From CAVXNP01 sp963763305 (GTDB lineage: Bacteria > Pseudomonadota > Gammaproteobacteria > Xanthomonadales > Rhodanobacteraceae), in assembly GCA_963763305.1 (NCBI GenBank), contig CAVXNP010000001.1, positions 1,364,001-1,428,000 of the forward strand: a stretch of 64,000 nt of DNA. Direction: 5' to 3'. Below, piece by piece: positions 47,038 to 57,181 of this stretch. The notes below the pieces were generated by a model. That model was not told the origin of the DNA and did no database searches. It saw only the letters and a program-made list of their open reading frames with translations. Position numbers and translations under genes: made by a program. Within the stretch, counting starts at the first letter, position 1. Every line of letters starts with the position of its first letter.

Positions 47038-47068
47038 AACGGCCGGGTGCAAGCCCGGCCGTTTTTTT
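47038..47068 (+). terminator. Intrinsic terminator after esterase gene
   Basis: AACGGCCGGG and CCCGGCCGTT form a 10-bp stem with a 6-base loop, running into seven T. It lies about 24 bases past the stop. Confidence 0.92.
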
Positions 47069-47368
47069 GGCTGCCGTTTGGGAGTAGTGAAGAACGCCCT
47101 GGCGCGCCTTCGCCGCCGGGGTAGCCTGGTACCTGCGACCTCATCATGCGCGCGTGAGCCACGCTGAACCGGGACGCGACGCGGCGCAACGTCTGAGAAC
47201 GATCGACCACCGCGGTACCACCCGGGCGGGCACAGGTCGGTGGGATGCCGGGGTTGGCTACGCTCATCCCGACCCACGGCTCTGGCCGCAAACGGCGATG
47301 GCGGCGAGGCCCATGACGGTGGGTACCCTCGCGAGGGTATCCACCGCAAACGTCCAGGTCCGATCCAC
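47069..47368. other. Non-coding gap with palindromes
   Basis: About 300 bases between the esterase and cytochrome oxidase terminators hold no gene I can support. The stretch near 47235-47280 (GGGGTTGGCTACGCTCATCC) resembles widespread intergenic repeats of gammaproteobacteria. A 28-base near-perfect palindrome is listed separately. Confidence 0.55.
47318..47345. repeat. 28-base palindrome around CTCGCGAG
   Basis: GGTGGGTACCCTCG at 47318-47331 is followed directly by CGAGGGTATCCACC, complementary except for one G-T pair. As RNA or cruciform it would be a stem with a minimal loop. It lies between two outward terminators, so it is probably a mobile repeat relic or protein site and not part of either transcript. 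Confidence 0.55.
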
Positions 47369-47395
47369 AAAAAAGCCCGCCGGAAGGCGGGCTTT
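47369..47395 (-). terminator. Intrinsic terminator of the cytochrome oxidase operon
   Basis: AAAGCCCGCC and GGCGGGCTTT form a 10-bp stem with tetraloop GGAA; on the minus strand it runs into six T. It lies 21 bases past the subunit III stop. Confidence 0.92.
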
Positions 47396-47416
47396 CCGAT
47401 CTCTGCGGCGCGTGGC

Positions 47417-48304
47417 TCAGAGGATGTAGACAAACATGAACAGACCGAGCCAGACCACGTCGACGAAGTGCCAGTACCAGGCGACCGCCTCGAAGCCGAA
47501 GTGCTGGTCCTTGCTGAAGTGGCCGGCCAGCACGCGGAACCAGATCACCGCCAGCATGATCGTGCCCAGCGTCACGTGCAGGCCGTGGAAGCCGGTGAGC
47601 ATGAAGAAGGTCGAACCGTAGACGCCACTGTGCAGGGTCAGGTTGAGCTCCTGGTAGGCCTCCATGTACTCGTTGGCCTGGCTGTAGACGAACGCGGCGC
47701 CCAGCAGCACGGTCATCCCCAGGAACGCGAGCACCTTGCCGCGGTGACCAGCCTTCAGCGCATGGTGCGCGATGGTCACGGTGACGCTGGAGGTGAGCAG
47801 GATCAGCGTGTTGAGCAGCGGCAGGCCCCACGGACCGACCGTCTCGAAGGCGCCACCGACGTGCGCCGGGCCACCGCCGCCATTGGCGCCCCAGGACGCG
47901 GCGTAGTCGTTCCACAGGAACTGGTGGGTCAGCACGCCATGGCCTTCGCCGCCGAGCCAGGGCACCGAGAACAGCCGCGCGTAGAACAGCGCGCCGAAGA
48001 AGGCGCCGAAGAACATCACCTCGGAAAAGATGAACCACATCATGCCCATCCGGAACGAGGTGTCGACCTGGCTGTTGTAGCTGCCGGCGAGCGACTCGCG
48101 GATGACCGAGCGGAACCAGCCGAAGAACATCAGCAGCACGCCGACGAAGCCGATGGTGATCAGCGACTTGCCGAAGCCGGCCTCGCCAGGCTCGGCGTTG
48201 AGCCAGTGCGCCGCACCGAACACGGTGAGGAACATGACGACCGCGGCCACGAAGGGCCAGTAGCTCTTGGCCGGAACGAAATAAACGTCTTGCTGGTGAC
48301 CCAT
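47417..48304 (-). CDS. ctaE: Cytochrome c oxidase subunit III
   Basis: A 295-residue membrane protein with seven helices. F-I-F-S-E-V-M-F-F-G-A-F-F carries the conserved Glu near the lipid cleft, and the end reads F-H-G-L-H-V-T-L-G-T-I then W-Y-W-H-F-V-D-V-V-W-L, the family signature. Subunit III stabilises proton uptake by subunit I. It is the last gene of the operon. Confidence 0.97.
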   Translation of the reverse strand: MGHQQDVYFVPAKSYWPFVAAVVMFLTVFGAAHWLNAEPGEAGFGKSLITIGFVGVLLMFFGWFRSVIRESLAGSYNSQVDTSFRMGMMWFIFSEVMFFGAFFGALFYARLFSVPWLGGEGHGVLTHQFLWNDYAASWGANGGGGPAHVGGAFETVGPWGLPLLNTLILLTSSVTVTIAHHALKAGHRGKVLAFLGMTVLLGAAFVYSQANEYMEAYQELNLTLHSGVYGSTFFMLTGFHGLHVTLGTIMLAVIWFRVLAGHFSKDQHFGFEAVAWYWHFVDVVWLGLFMFVYIL

Positions 48305-48410
48305 GGTGTGACCCCGTGGATTTTTCTTGATGACTCTTGCCCCCGCCGTACCGCCCGGGGATCTGCCTACCGGTCGCCTCGCGGGCCGCCGGAACCAACT
48401 TTCCTGTGTC

Positions 48411-48539
48411 CTAGCCCTTGAGCATCTGCACGATCGACAGCACGAACACCGCCACGGCGATCGAGCCGGCTATCAGGACGGTGCGCCGCACGCCTTTTCG
48501 GCGGGCCTCGCGAAACGATTCATCCGGTTGCATTGCCAT
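48411..48539 (-). CDS. Small membrane protein of the cytochrome oxidase operon (42 residues)
   Basis: Translation gives M-A-M-Q-P-D-E-S-F-R-E-A-R-R-K-G, a basic juxtamembrane part, then one helix (about 21-38, V-L-I-A-G-S-I-A-V-A-V-F-V-L-S-I) and a Lys-Gly end. Small one-helix proteins occur at this place in cytochrome oxidase operons of Xanthomonadales and beta-proteobacteria and may help assembly. AGGG lies just upstream of ATG 48539; a second ATG at 48533 is possible. It was read from the strand because it is short. It lies 50 bases after subunit I. Confidence 0.75.
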   Translation of the reverse strand: MAMQPDESFREARRKGVRRTVLIAGSIAVAVFVLSIVQMLKG

Positions 48540-48589
48540 GGACCACCCTGCTGCCCGCACGCCGGTCATGCCGGTGCGCGGAGCGTTCT

Positions 48590-50206
<1,617 letters not shown>

Positions 50207-50265
50207 GGCCTTGCACCTCTACCTGAATGCTGTTGCGAATGCTGACTGGATGACTGACCGGGAGG

Positions 50266-51210
50266 TCAGCCCTGCTTGCCCGGTGCCGACGTCGATACGG
50301 CGGGGGCTGCCTCGGTGGCCTTTTCGGCACCGCTGGGAGCGCCCGGCGCCGGTGTCGCCGCTGGCGGCAGGCCGGCAGCCTGCTGCCTGGCCAACCACTG
50401 CTGGAACTCCGCCTTGGACACCGCCTTGACCACGATCGGCATGAACGCGTGATCCTGGCCGCACAGCTCGGCGCACTGGCCGCGATAGGTACCGGGTACC
50501 TTGATGTTGGTCCAGGCGGCGTTGACGATGCCGGGGATCGCGTCGATCTTCCAGCCGAGCGCGGGCACCCACCAGGAGTGGATCACGTCGCCGGCGGTGA
50601 TCACGAAGCGGATCTTGGTGTCGACCGGCACCACCAGCGGCTTGTCCACGTCCAGCAGGTAGGTGTTCTGGCCGTCGACCTTGACCGCCGCCGGATCCAG
50701 GCCCGAATCGAGCTGGCGGGTCTGATTGCTCAGGTCGTCCAGCTTGGACATGAAACCGACCTTGTCGATCGGCTTGCCCTGGTAATCGATGTAGTCGTAG
50801 CGCCACTTCCACTGGTAGCCGGTGACCTTGACGGTCATCTGCGAACCGGTGGTGTCGGCGAAGCTGGTCAGCCCGCCGGTGGCCATCCACGCCAGCACGA
50901 TCAGGATGATCACCGGGACGGTGGTCCAGACGATCTCCAGCTTGGTGTTGTGCGACCACTTCTCGGCCACCGCGCCGCGCGACTTGCGGAAGCGGAACAT
51001 GGCCACGAACATCGCGCCGAACACCAGCAGGCCGATGGCGGTGCACACGCCCAACGCGACGTTGTTGAGGAAATACGGCTCCGGCGACCATTCGGTCACG
51101 CCGCGCGTCATGTTCAGCTGACTCGGCTCGGGGTTGGCCCACGCCACGCCGCAAAACAGTGCAGAGGCCGCTGCCGCCCACGCCTTGGTCCTGATGCCGC
51201 CAGATGTCAT
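50266..51210 (-). CDS. ctaC: Cytochrome c oxidase subunit II
   Basis: A 314-residue protein with signal peptide, two helices (about 40-65 and 85-105) and a periplasmic copper-A domain: H-S-W-W-V-P-A-L-G gives the first His and G-Q-C-A-E-L-C-G-Q-D-H-A-F-M the two Cys, Glu, His and Met. No haem c motif follows; the tail is Ala/Pro-rich and disordered. ATG 51210 with AGGTG ahead was preferred to a GTG at 51234. It is 20 bases from the DUF2244 gene. Confidence 0.95.
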   Translation of the reverse strand: MTSGGIRTKAWAAAASALFCGVAWANPEPSQLNMTRGVTEWSPEPYFLNNVALGVCTAIGLLVFGAMFVAMFRFRKSRGAVAEKWSHNTKLEIVWTTVPVIILIVLAWMATGGLTSFADTTGSQMTVKVTGYQWKWRYDYIDYQGKPIDKVGFMSKLDDLSNQTRQLDSGLDPAAVKVDGQNTYLLDVDKPLVVPVDTKIRFVITAGDVIHSWWVPALGWKIDAIPGIVNAAWTNIKVPGTYRGQCAELCGQDHAFMPIVVKAVSKAEFQQWLARQQAAGLPPAATPAPGAPSGAEKATEAAPAVSTSAPGKQG

Positions 51211-51230
51211 GTGTTGCACCTTTGTTGAAC

Positions 51231-51716
51231 TCACCCGTGCTGCGGACTGTTCACGCCTGCCAGCAGCACCACCAGTTTTCTCGACAGCTCGGCGCGCTCC
51301 CCGTCCGTGAGGAAGGTGCCGATCTCAAGCTCGCGTCCATGTGACCGCAGCAGCAGGCGATCATGCCCGTTGCCACGTGCCAGATGCACGCGCACCCAGT
51401 ACGACTGGAAGCGCGTGCAACGCCTGCCTGGCAGGAAACACACCTCCAACGACGATGGGTCGAGGGTGATGCGCTCGCTGCGATCGCCCCCACGCCAGGC
51501 CGCCCCCAGGGCGAACGCCATCGCGAAGGACTCGATCAAGGCAAACAGCGGAGCAAACACATTCCCCTGCCACGCCCCCAGTCCGGCCGTTGTCAGCGCC
51601 AGCGCCGCCAGCACCATGATCAAGCGACGCAGGCCGCGTCGGCTGAGTGCGCGATTGGGCCGGAGCCACATCGTCACGCACGGCAGGCCGGCGGCAGCTG
51701 GTCGAAGCACGATCAT
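51231..51716 (-). CDS. DUF2244 membrane protein, first gene of the oxidase operon
   Basis: A 161-residue protein with two adjacent membrane helices (about 33-50 and 55-75) and a C-terminal soluble beta-rich domain: I-T-L-D-P-S-S-L-E-V-C-F-L-P then Y-W-V-R-V-H-L. DUF2244 proteins are common in cytochrome oxidase regions; the role is unknown, perhaps assembly. It heads the operon and diverges from putA with 204 bases between, where the promoters must lie. Confidence 0.8.
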   Translation of the reverse strand: MIVLRPAAAGLPCVTMWLRPNRALSRRGLRRLIMVLAALALTTAGLGAWQGNVFAPLFALIESFAMAFALGAAWRGGDRSERITLDPSSLEVCFLPGRRCTRFQSYWVRVHLARGNGHDRLLLRSHGRELEIGTFLTDGERAELSRKLVVLLAGVNSPQHG

Positions 51717-51920
51717 GGGGATCCGGCGTGCCTGGAACGTCGGAATGATAGGCCGCGGAGAGGCAACGGGCAACAATGTCGCAGTCGCTTGACTTCGATC
51801 AAGCAATCGGTCGGGGATCATGAACGCCAACCCGGAGCGCTCGGCAGCCAGGGATGCGTGCGCCCGCCGGCACGCGTAGAATCCCGCGTTTCCCCGCCCC
51901 TTATGCGGTTTTGAGCGCCC

Positions 51921-54900
51921 GTGACCCAAGCCATTCTCAGTCCCGAACTCCCCATTGGCATCGAGCCGGCCCGTGCGCGCATCACTGCCGCCTGGCTGCG
52001 TGACGAGACCGAAGCCGTCAACGACCTGCTCGACCAGGCCGACCTGCCGCCGGACGAACGCGAGCTGGTGGTATCGCGCGCCGCGGCCCTGGTGACCCGG
52101 GTTCGCGCCCGCGCCAAGGACCAGAGCGTGGTCGAGTCGTTCATGCGCCAGTACGACCTTTCCAGCGAGGAAGGCGTGCTGCTGATGTGCGTGGCCGAGG
52201 CGCTGCTGCGTATTCCCGACACCAAGACCGCCGACAAGCTGATCCGCGACAAGCTGGGCGACGCCAACTGGCGCAAGCACGTCGGCCGCAGCGAATCGCT
52301 GCTGGTCAACGCCTCCACCTGGGGCCTGATGCTGACCGGCCAGCTGGTCAACCTGGCCGACGGCACCCAGCGCGACTTCAGTGGCGCGCTGCGCCGGCTG
52401 GTCACCCGCGATCGGCGACCCCACCATCCGTGTGGCGGTACGCCAGGCGATGCGCATCATGGGCTATCAGTTCGTGATGGGCCGCAGCATCGACGAGGCG
52501 CTCGAGCGCGCCGCCAAGAAGGAGAACGCCGCCTACCGCTATTCGTTCGACATGCTCGGCGAGTCGGCGGTGACCGCCCGCGGCGCCGAGCGCTACCAGC
52601 AGGACTACCGCAACGCGATCGCGGCGCTGGGCAAACGCGGCCCGTTCGCCAGCCATACCGAGGCGCCGTCGATCTCGGTCAAGCTGTCGGCGCTGTTCCC
52701 GCGTTACGAGGTGGCCCAGCGCGCCCGCGCGCATCAGGCACTGGTCGAGAAGCTGCTGGAGCTGTCCCAGCTGGCCATGCAGCACGGCATCGCGCTGTCG
52801 GTCGACGCCGAAGAAGCGGACCGTCTGGAGCTGTCGCTGGATATCATCGGCGACGTGTTCCGGCACCCGTCGCTGGAGGGCTGGAACGGGCTGGGCATCG
52901 TGGTGCAGGCCTATGCCAAGCGCACCCCTTTCGTGATCGACTGGCTGGTCGAGACCGCGATGGCGGCCGGTCGCCGCTGGTACGTGCGCCTGGTCAAGGG
53001 CGCGTACTGGGACGCCGAGATGAAGAAGGCGCAGGAGCAGGGGCTGTCCGGCTACCCGGTGTTCACCCGCAAGCCGAACACCGACGTGTCCTACCTGGCC
53101 TGCGCGCGGCGCCTGTTCAACGCCGGCTCCGACCTGATCTACCCGCAGTTCGCCACCCACAACGCGCACACCATCGCCGCCGTGCACCACATCGCGCAGG
53201 GCCGCCCGTTCGAGTTCCAGCGCCTGCACGGCATGGGCGCGGACCTGTATGCCGAAGTGATCGGCAAGAACAGCTTCAACGTGCCCTGCCGCGTCTACGC
53301 GCCGGTCGGCTCGCACCAGGACCTGCTGCCGTACCTGGTCCGTCGCCTGCTGGAGAACGGCGCCAACACCAGCTTCGTCAACCGCGTCGTGGACGAAAGC
53401 CTGTCGCCGCGCGAACTGGTGGCCGACCCGTGCGAGACGGTGCGCTCGTTCGACTCGATCCCGCATCCGCGCATCCCGCTGCCGGCCAATCTCTACGGTG
53501 AACAACGGAAGAATTCCATGGGCGTGAACTTTGCCAACGACAACGAACTGAACGCGCTGGCCGAGGCGGTCAACGCGCAGACCGGGCCGTGGACCGCCGG
53601 TCCGCTGGTGCCCGGCGCCGACAGCAACGGCGCCACCGTCGAGGTCTCCGACCCGTCCGACCGCCGGCGCAAGCTGGGCAGCTACCGGACCGCCGACGAG
53701 GCCACGGTGGAGAAGGCGCTGGCCAACGCCTACGCCGCGCAGGACCGCTGGAACACCTTCCCGGTGGCCAACCGCGCGGCCATGCTCGAATACGCCGCCG
53801 AGCAGCTGGAGGCGCGCCGCGCCGAATTCATCGCCCTGTGCGTGCGCGAAGCGGGCAAGAGCCTGCCCGACGCGATCGCCGAGATCCGCGAGGCGGCCGA
53901 CTTCCTGCGCTACTACGCCACCATGGCGCGGCGCCTGTTCGCCGAGCCGGAGCAGCTGCCCGGCCCCACCGGCGAAACCAACCAGCTGTTCCTCGAAGGC
54001 CGCGGCGTGTTCGTCTGCATCAGCCCGTGGAACTTCCCGCTGGCGATCTTCGTCGGCCAGGTCAGCGCCGCGCTGGCCGCCGGCAACACGGTGATCGCCA
54101 AGCCGGCCGAACAGACCAGCCTGATCGGCTACCTGGCCGCGCAAGATGCTGCACGAGGCGGGCATTCCCAAGGACGTGCTGCAGTTCGTGCCCGGCGACG
54201 GCCCCACCGTCGGCGCCGGCCTGACCCGCGATCCGCGCATGGCCGGCGTGGTGTTCACCGGCGCCACCGAGACCGCCTGGGCGATCAACCGCGCGCTGGC
54301 CGCGCGCAACGCGCAGATCGCCGTGCTGATCGCCGAGACCGGCGGCCAGAACGCGATGATCGCCGACTCCTCGGCGCTGCCCGAGCAGATGGTCAAGGAC
54401 GTGATCGCCTCGGCGTTCCAGTCCGCCGGCCAGCGCTGCTCGGCCGCCCGCGTGCTGTTCGTGCAGGATGACATCGCCGACAAGGTGATCCAGATGCTGG
54501 CCGGCGCCATGGCCGAGCTGAAGGTCGGCGACCCGGGCCTGCTGTCCACCGACGTCGGCCCGGTCATCGACGACGAGGCGCTGGCGATCCTGAAGGAACA
54601 TGCCGAGCGCATGGACCGCGAGGCGAAGCTGATCGCCGAGGCGCCGATGGACCCGGAGCAGACCGGCCACGGCAGCTTCTTCGCCCCGCGTGCCTACGAG
54701 ATCCCGGCGCTGTCGATGCTCAAGCGCGAGGTGTTCGGTCCGGTGCTGCACGTGATCCGCTGGAAGGCCAGCGAGCTGGACCAGGTGATCGAGCAGATCA
54801 ACGCCACCGGCTACGGCCTGACCCTGGGCATCCACAGCCGCATCGACGCCACCGTCGACTACATCAGCCGGCATGCGCGCGTGGGCAACTGCTACGTCAA

Positions 54901-55078
54901 CCGCAACCAGATCGGCGCGGTGGTCGGCGTGCAGCCGTTCGGCGGCGAGGGCCTGTCCGGCACCGGTCCGAAGGCCGGCGGCCCGCACTACCTGCTGCGC
55001 TTCGCCGGCGAGCGTACCCTGACCATCAACACCACCGCCGCCGGCGGCAACGCCTCGTTGCTGACCATCGGCGAGTAA
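51921..55078 (+). pseudogene. putA: Bifunctional proline dehydrogenase / P5C dehydrogenase, two single-base insertions
   Basis: Three frames together make one PutA of 1,051 residues, oxidising proline to glutamate with FAD and then NAD+. Deleting G52410 joins L-V-T-R to I-G-D-P-T-I-R, and deleting C54142 joins Y-L-A-A to K-M-L-H-E-A. The proline dehydrogenase barrel (to about residue 430) has Y-V-R-L-V-K-G-A-Y-W-D and R-L-H-G-M-G; the aldehyde dehydrogenase domain has W-N-F-P-L and the catalytic Cys in S-A-G-Q-R-C. GTG 51921 is the start. It lacks the N-terminal ribbon-helix-helix domain of E. coli PutA, so it is unlikely to repress its own gene. Confidence 0.92.
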
Positions 55079-55091
55079 GCCGCGGACCCGT

Positions 55092-55147
55092 GGTGGGCTG
55101 AAGCCCCCCGCACAGGCGCGCTGCCGCAGGGTGGGCTTCAGCCCACC
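55092..55147. repeat. Paired REP-like element after putA
   Basis: GGTGGGCTGAAGCCC and its exact complement GGGCTTCAGCCCACC face each other across 26 bases. Each half is itself palindromic (GGGCT-GA-AGCCC). This is the look of a REP doublet. It probably stops or protects the putA transcript. Confidence 0.75.
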
Positions 55148-55263
55148 GCGGGACTTGCCGGACAGGACGGCGCCGGCAGCCGCCGGCGCCCGGGACGCCA
55201 GCAGCCAGAGTCCGGCAGTGTGCCATCATCGGGCTTGCTGCTTTGACGGCCTGCCGAGGGTTC

Positions 55264-56673
55264 ATGAGCGATAGAACCGATCTTTCCGCGACGCTGGACC
55301 GGCTGCGTGCGGCGCACTTGGGTGATCCGCTACCGGACTGGCCGGTGCGCGCCGATCGCCTGCGCCGGCTGCAGCGCATGTTGATGGTCAGCCGCGACAC
55401 GTTTGCCGAGGCGATCGACGCCGATTTCGGGTGCCGTCCCGCCGAGGAAACCGCGCTGCTGGAGCTGGTGCCCAGCCTGTCTGCCGTACGCCATGCGCTG
55501 CGTCATGGGCGCCGCTGGATGCGCCCGCGCCATGGCCTGGCCGGGCTGGCCTTCCTGCCCGCACGAACGCTGCAGCTACCGCAACCCAAAGGCGTGGTCG
55601 GCATCATCGTGCCCTGGAATTATCCGCTGTACCTGGCGGTCGGGCCGCTGGTCGATGCACTGGCTGCCGGCAACCGCGTGATGATCAAGATGAGCGAGTT
55701 CACGCCGCGCTTTTCCGCAGGCTTTGCCGGGGCCATCGCCGAGTACTTCGCCGAGGACGAGGTGGTGGTGATCAACGGCGACGCCACGGTGGGGGTGGCC
55801 TTCTCCGCACTACCCTTCGACCACCTGCTGTTCACCGGCTCCACCGCGGTCGGCCACCACGTCATGCGCGCGGCCGCCGCACACCTGACCCCGGTGACAC
55901 TGGAACTGGGCGGCAAGTCGCCCGCCATCATCGGGCCGGGGGCGGACTTCGCACGGGCGGTCGAGAGCATCGTCCGGGGCAAGTTGATCAATGCCGGGCA
56001 GACCTGCGTGGCACCGGACTACGTACTTCTGCCGCAGCATCGGATCGACGAGTTCGTCGCCTGCGCGCGCGACGCCGTCGCGCGGCTCTATCCGGATCTG
56101 GCCGGCGGGGGCCAGTACACCAGTATCGCCACCGACAGCCATTACCAGCGGCTGCGCAACCTCGTGCATACCGCCGAAACGGCCGGCGCACGCGTCGAAC
56201 GCCTGGGCGACGCCGCAGATGATCCCGGCCGGCGCCTGCTGGTGCCGGTGCTCCTGCACCAGGTCAACGAACACATGCCGGTGATGCGCGAGGAGATCTT
56301 CGGGCCGCTGCTGCCGCTGGTGCCGTACGAACGCCTCGATGACGCGCTGGCCTACGTCGCCGCGCGACCGCATCCGCTGGCGCTGTACCTGTTCGAGCAC
56401 GATCGCGGACTCATCGACACGGTGCTGGCCCGCAGCCAGGCCGGCGGCGTGACCGTGAACGACACGATCTTCCACATCGCCCAGCACGCGTTGCCGTTCG
56501 GCGGCGTGGGACCTTCGGGCATGGGCGGCTATCACGGCCAGGCCGGCTTCCGCACGTTCTCGCACATCAAGCCGGTGCTGCGTCAGGCGCGCTGGAGCGG
56601 CACCGAGCTGGTCAAGCCGCCCTACGGCGCACGTTTCCGGAGCCTGCTGGAACTGCTGCTCAAGCACGGTTGA
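55264..56673 (+). CDS. Coniferyl-type aldehyde dehydrogenase
   Basis: A 469-residue NAD(P)-dependent aldehyde dehydrogenase without a long C-terminal arm. I-I-V-P-W-N-Y-P-L-Y holds the catalytic Asn, T-L-E-L-G-G-K-S-P the Glu, and I-N-A-G-Q-T-C-V-A-P-D the nucleophile Cys. F-T-G-S-T-A-V-G-H lies in the cofactor site. The family acts on aromatic and long-chain aldehydes; coniferaldehyde is only the name-giving case. ATG 55264 is preferred; the frame opens at 55243. Confidence 0.88.
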   Translation: MSDRTDLSATLDRLRAAHLGDPLPDWPVRADRLRRLQRMLMVSRDTFAEAIDADFGCRPAEETALLELVPSLSAVRHALRHGRRWMRPRHGLAGLAFLPARTLQLPQPKGVVGIIVPWNYPLYLAVGPLVDALAAGNRVMIKMSEFTPRFSAGFAGAIAEYFAEDEVVVINGDATVGVAFSALPFDHLLFTGSTAVGHHVMRAAAAHLTPVTLELGGKSPAIIGPGADFARAVESIVRGKLINAGQTCVAPDYVLLPQHRIDEFVACARDAVARLYPDLAGGGQYTSIATDSHYQRLRNLVHTAETAGARVERLGDAADDPGRRLLVPVLLHQVNEHMPVMREEIFGPLLPLVPYERLDDALAYVAARPHPLALYLFEHDRGLIDTVLARSQAGGVTVNDTIFHIAQHALPFGGVGPSGMGGYHGQAGFRTFSHIKPVLRQARWSGTELVKPPYGARFRSLLELLLKHG

Positions 56674-56774
56674 GCACATGCGAGCGTTCCACGCCGCGAC
56701 CGCTTCGACGTGGCGCTGACGGCGCAGCGGCGAAGGTAGCGGTGGCATCCCCAACTGGCCCACCGGAGTTCCCC

Positions 56775-57101
56775 ATGCGCGATCAGCCGTCTTCCACCGC
56801 ATCGCAGACCTCGCCCCACACCGGCGTCGACACCGGGCCGCAGAGCGGACCGGGTGGCGCCGGTGGCGAGCCGACCCCGCAACAGCGGGACACTCCCGCG
56901 CCCGACCGCCACGGGCGGCGGGCCGATGACCACGCCGAGCCGGTGGATCCCACCGACCGCCGCGGCGACTATACGGCGCGACCGGCCGGCAGCACGGGCG
57001 TGGAAGCACAGGGCGATCGTGCCTCGACCCTGCGCCAGCCGCAGGGCGACGGCAACTACGTGGCCACCGACCAGGGGCAGCAGCCGCTGCGCGACGACTA
57101 G
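56775..57101 (+). CDS. Hydrophilic, intrinsically disordered protein
   Basis: A 108-residue protein rich in Gly, Pro, Gln, Asp, Thr and Arg, with no hydrophobic stretch: S-S-T-A-S-Q-T-S-P-H-T-G-V-D-T-G-P at the start and G-D-G-N-Y-V-A-T-D-Q-G-Q-Q-P at the end. GGAG lies 7 bases before ATG 56775, supporting real translation. It resembles stress-linked hydrophilic proteins in composition only. No family is recognised. It stands alone between the aldehyde dehydrogenase gene and fadL. Confidence 0.55.
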   Translation: MRDQPSSTASQTSPHTGVDTGPQSGPGGAGGEPTPQQRDTPAPDRHGRRADDHAEPVDPTDRRGDYTARPAGSTGVEAQGDRASTLRQPQGDGNYVATDQGQQPLRDD

Positions 57102-57133
57102 CCTTCGCTCCCGACCCTGCCGAGGCGAAAAAA

Positions 57134-57158
57134 AACCTCCCCGCCAGGCGGGGAGGTT
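57134..57158 (-). terminator. Intrinsic terminator after fadL
   Basis: AACCTCCCCG and CGGGGAGGTT form a 10-bp stem with a 5-base loop; on the minus strand it runs into eight T. It lies 23 bases past the fadL stop. Confidence 0.92.
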
Positions 57159-57181
57159 CTGTGACACCGCGGTGCTGGCCG

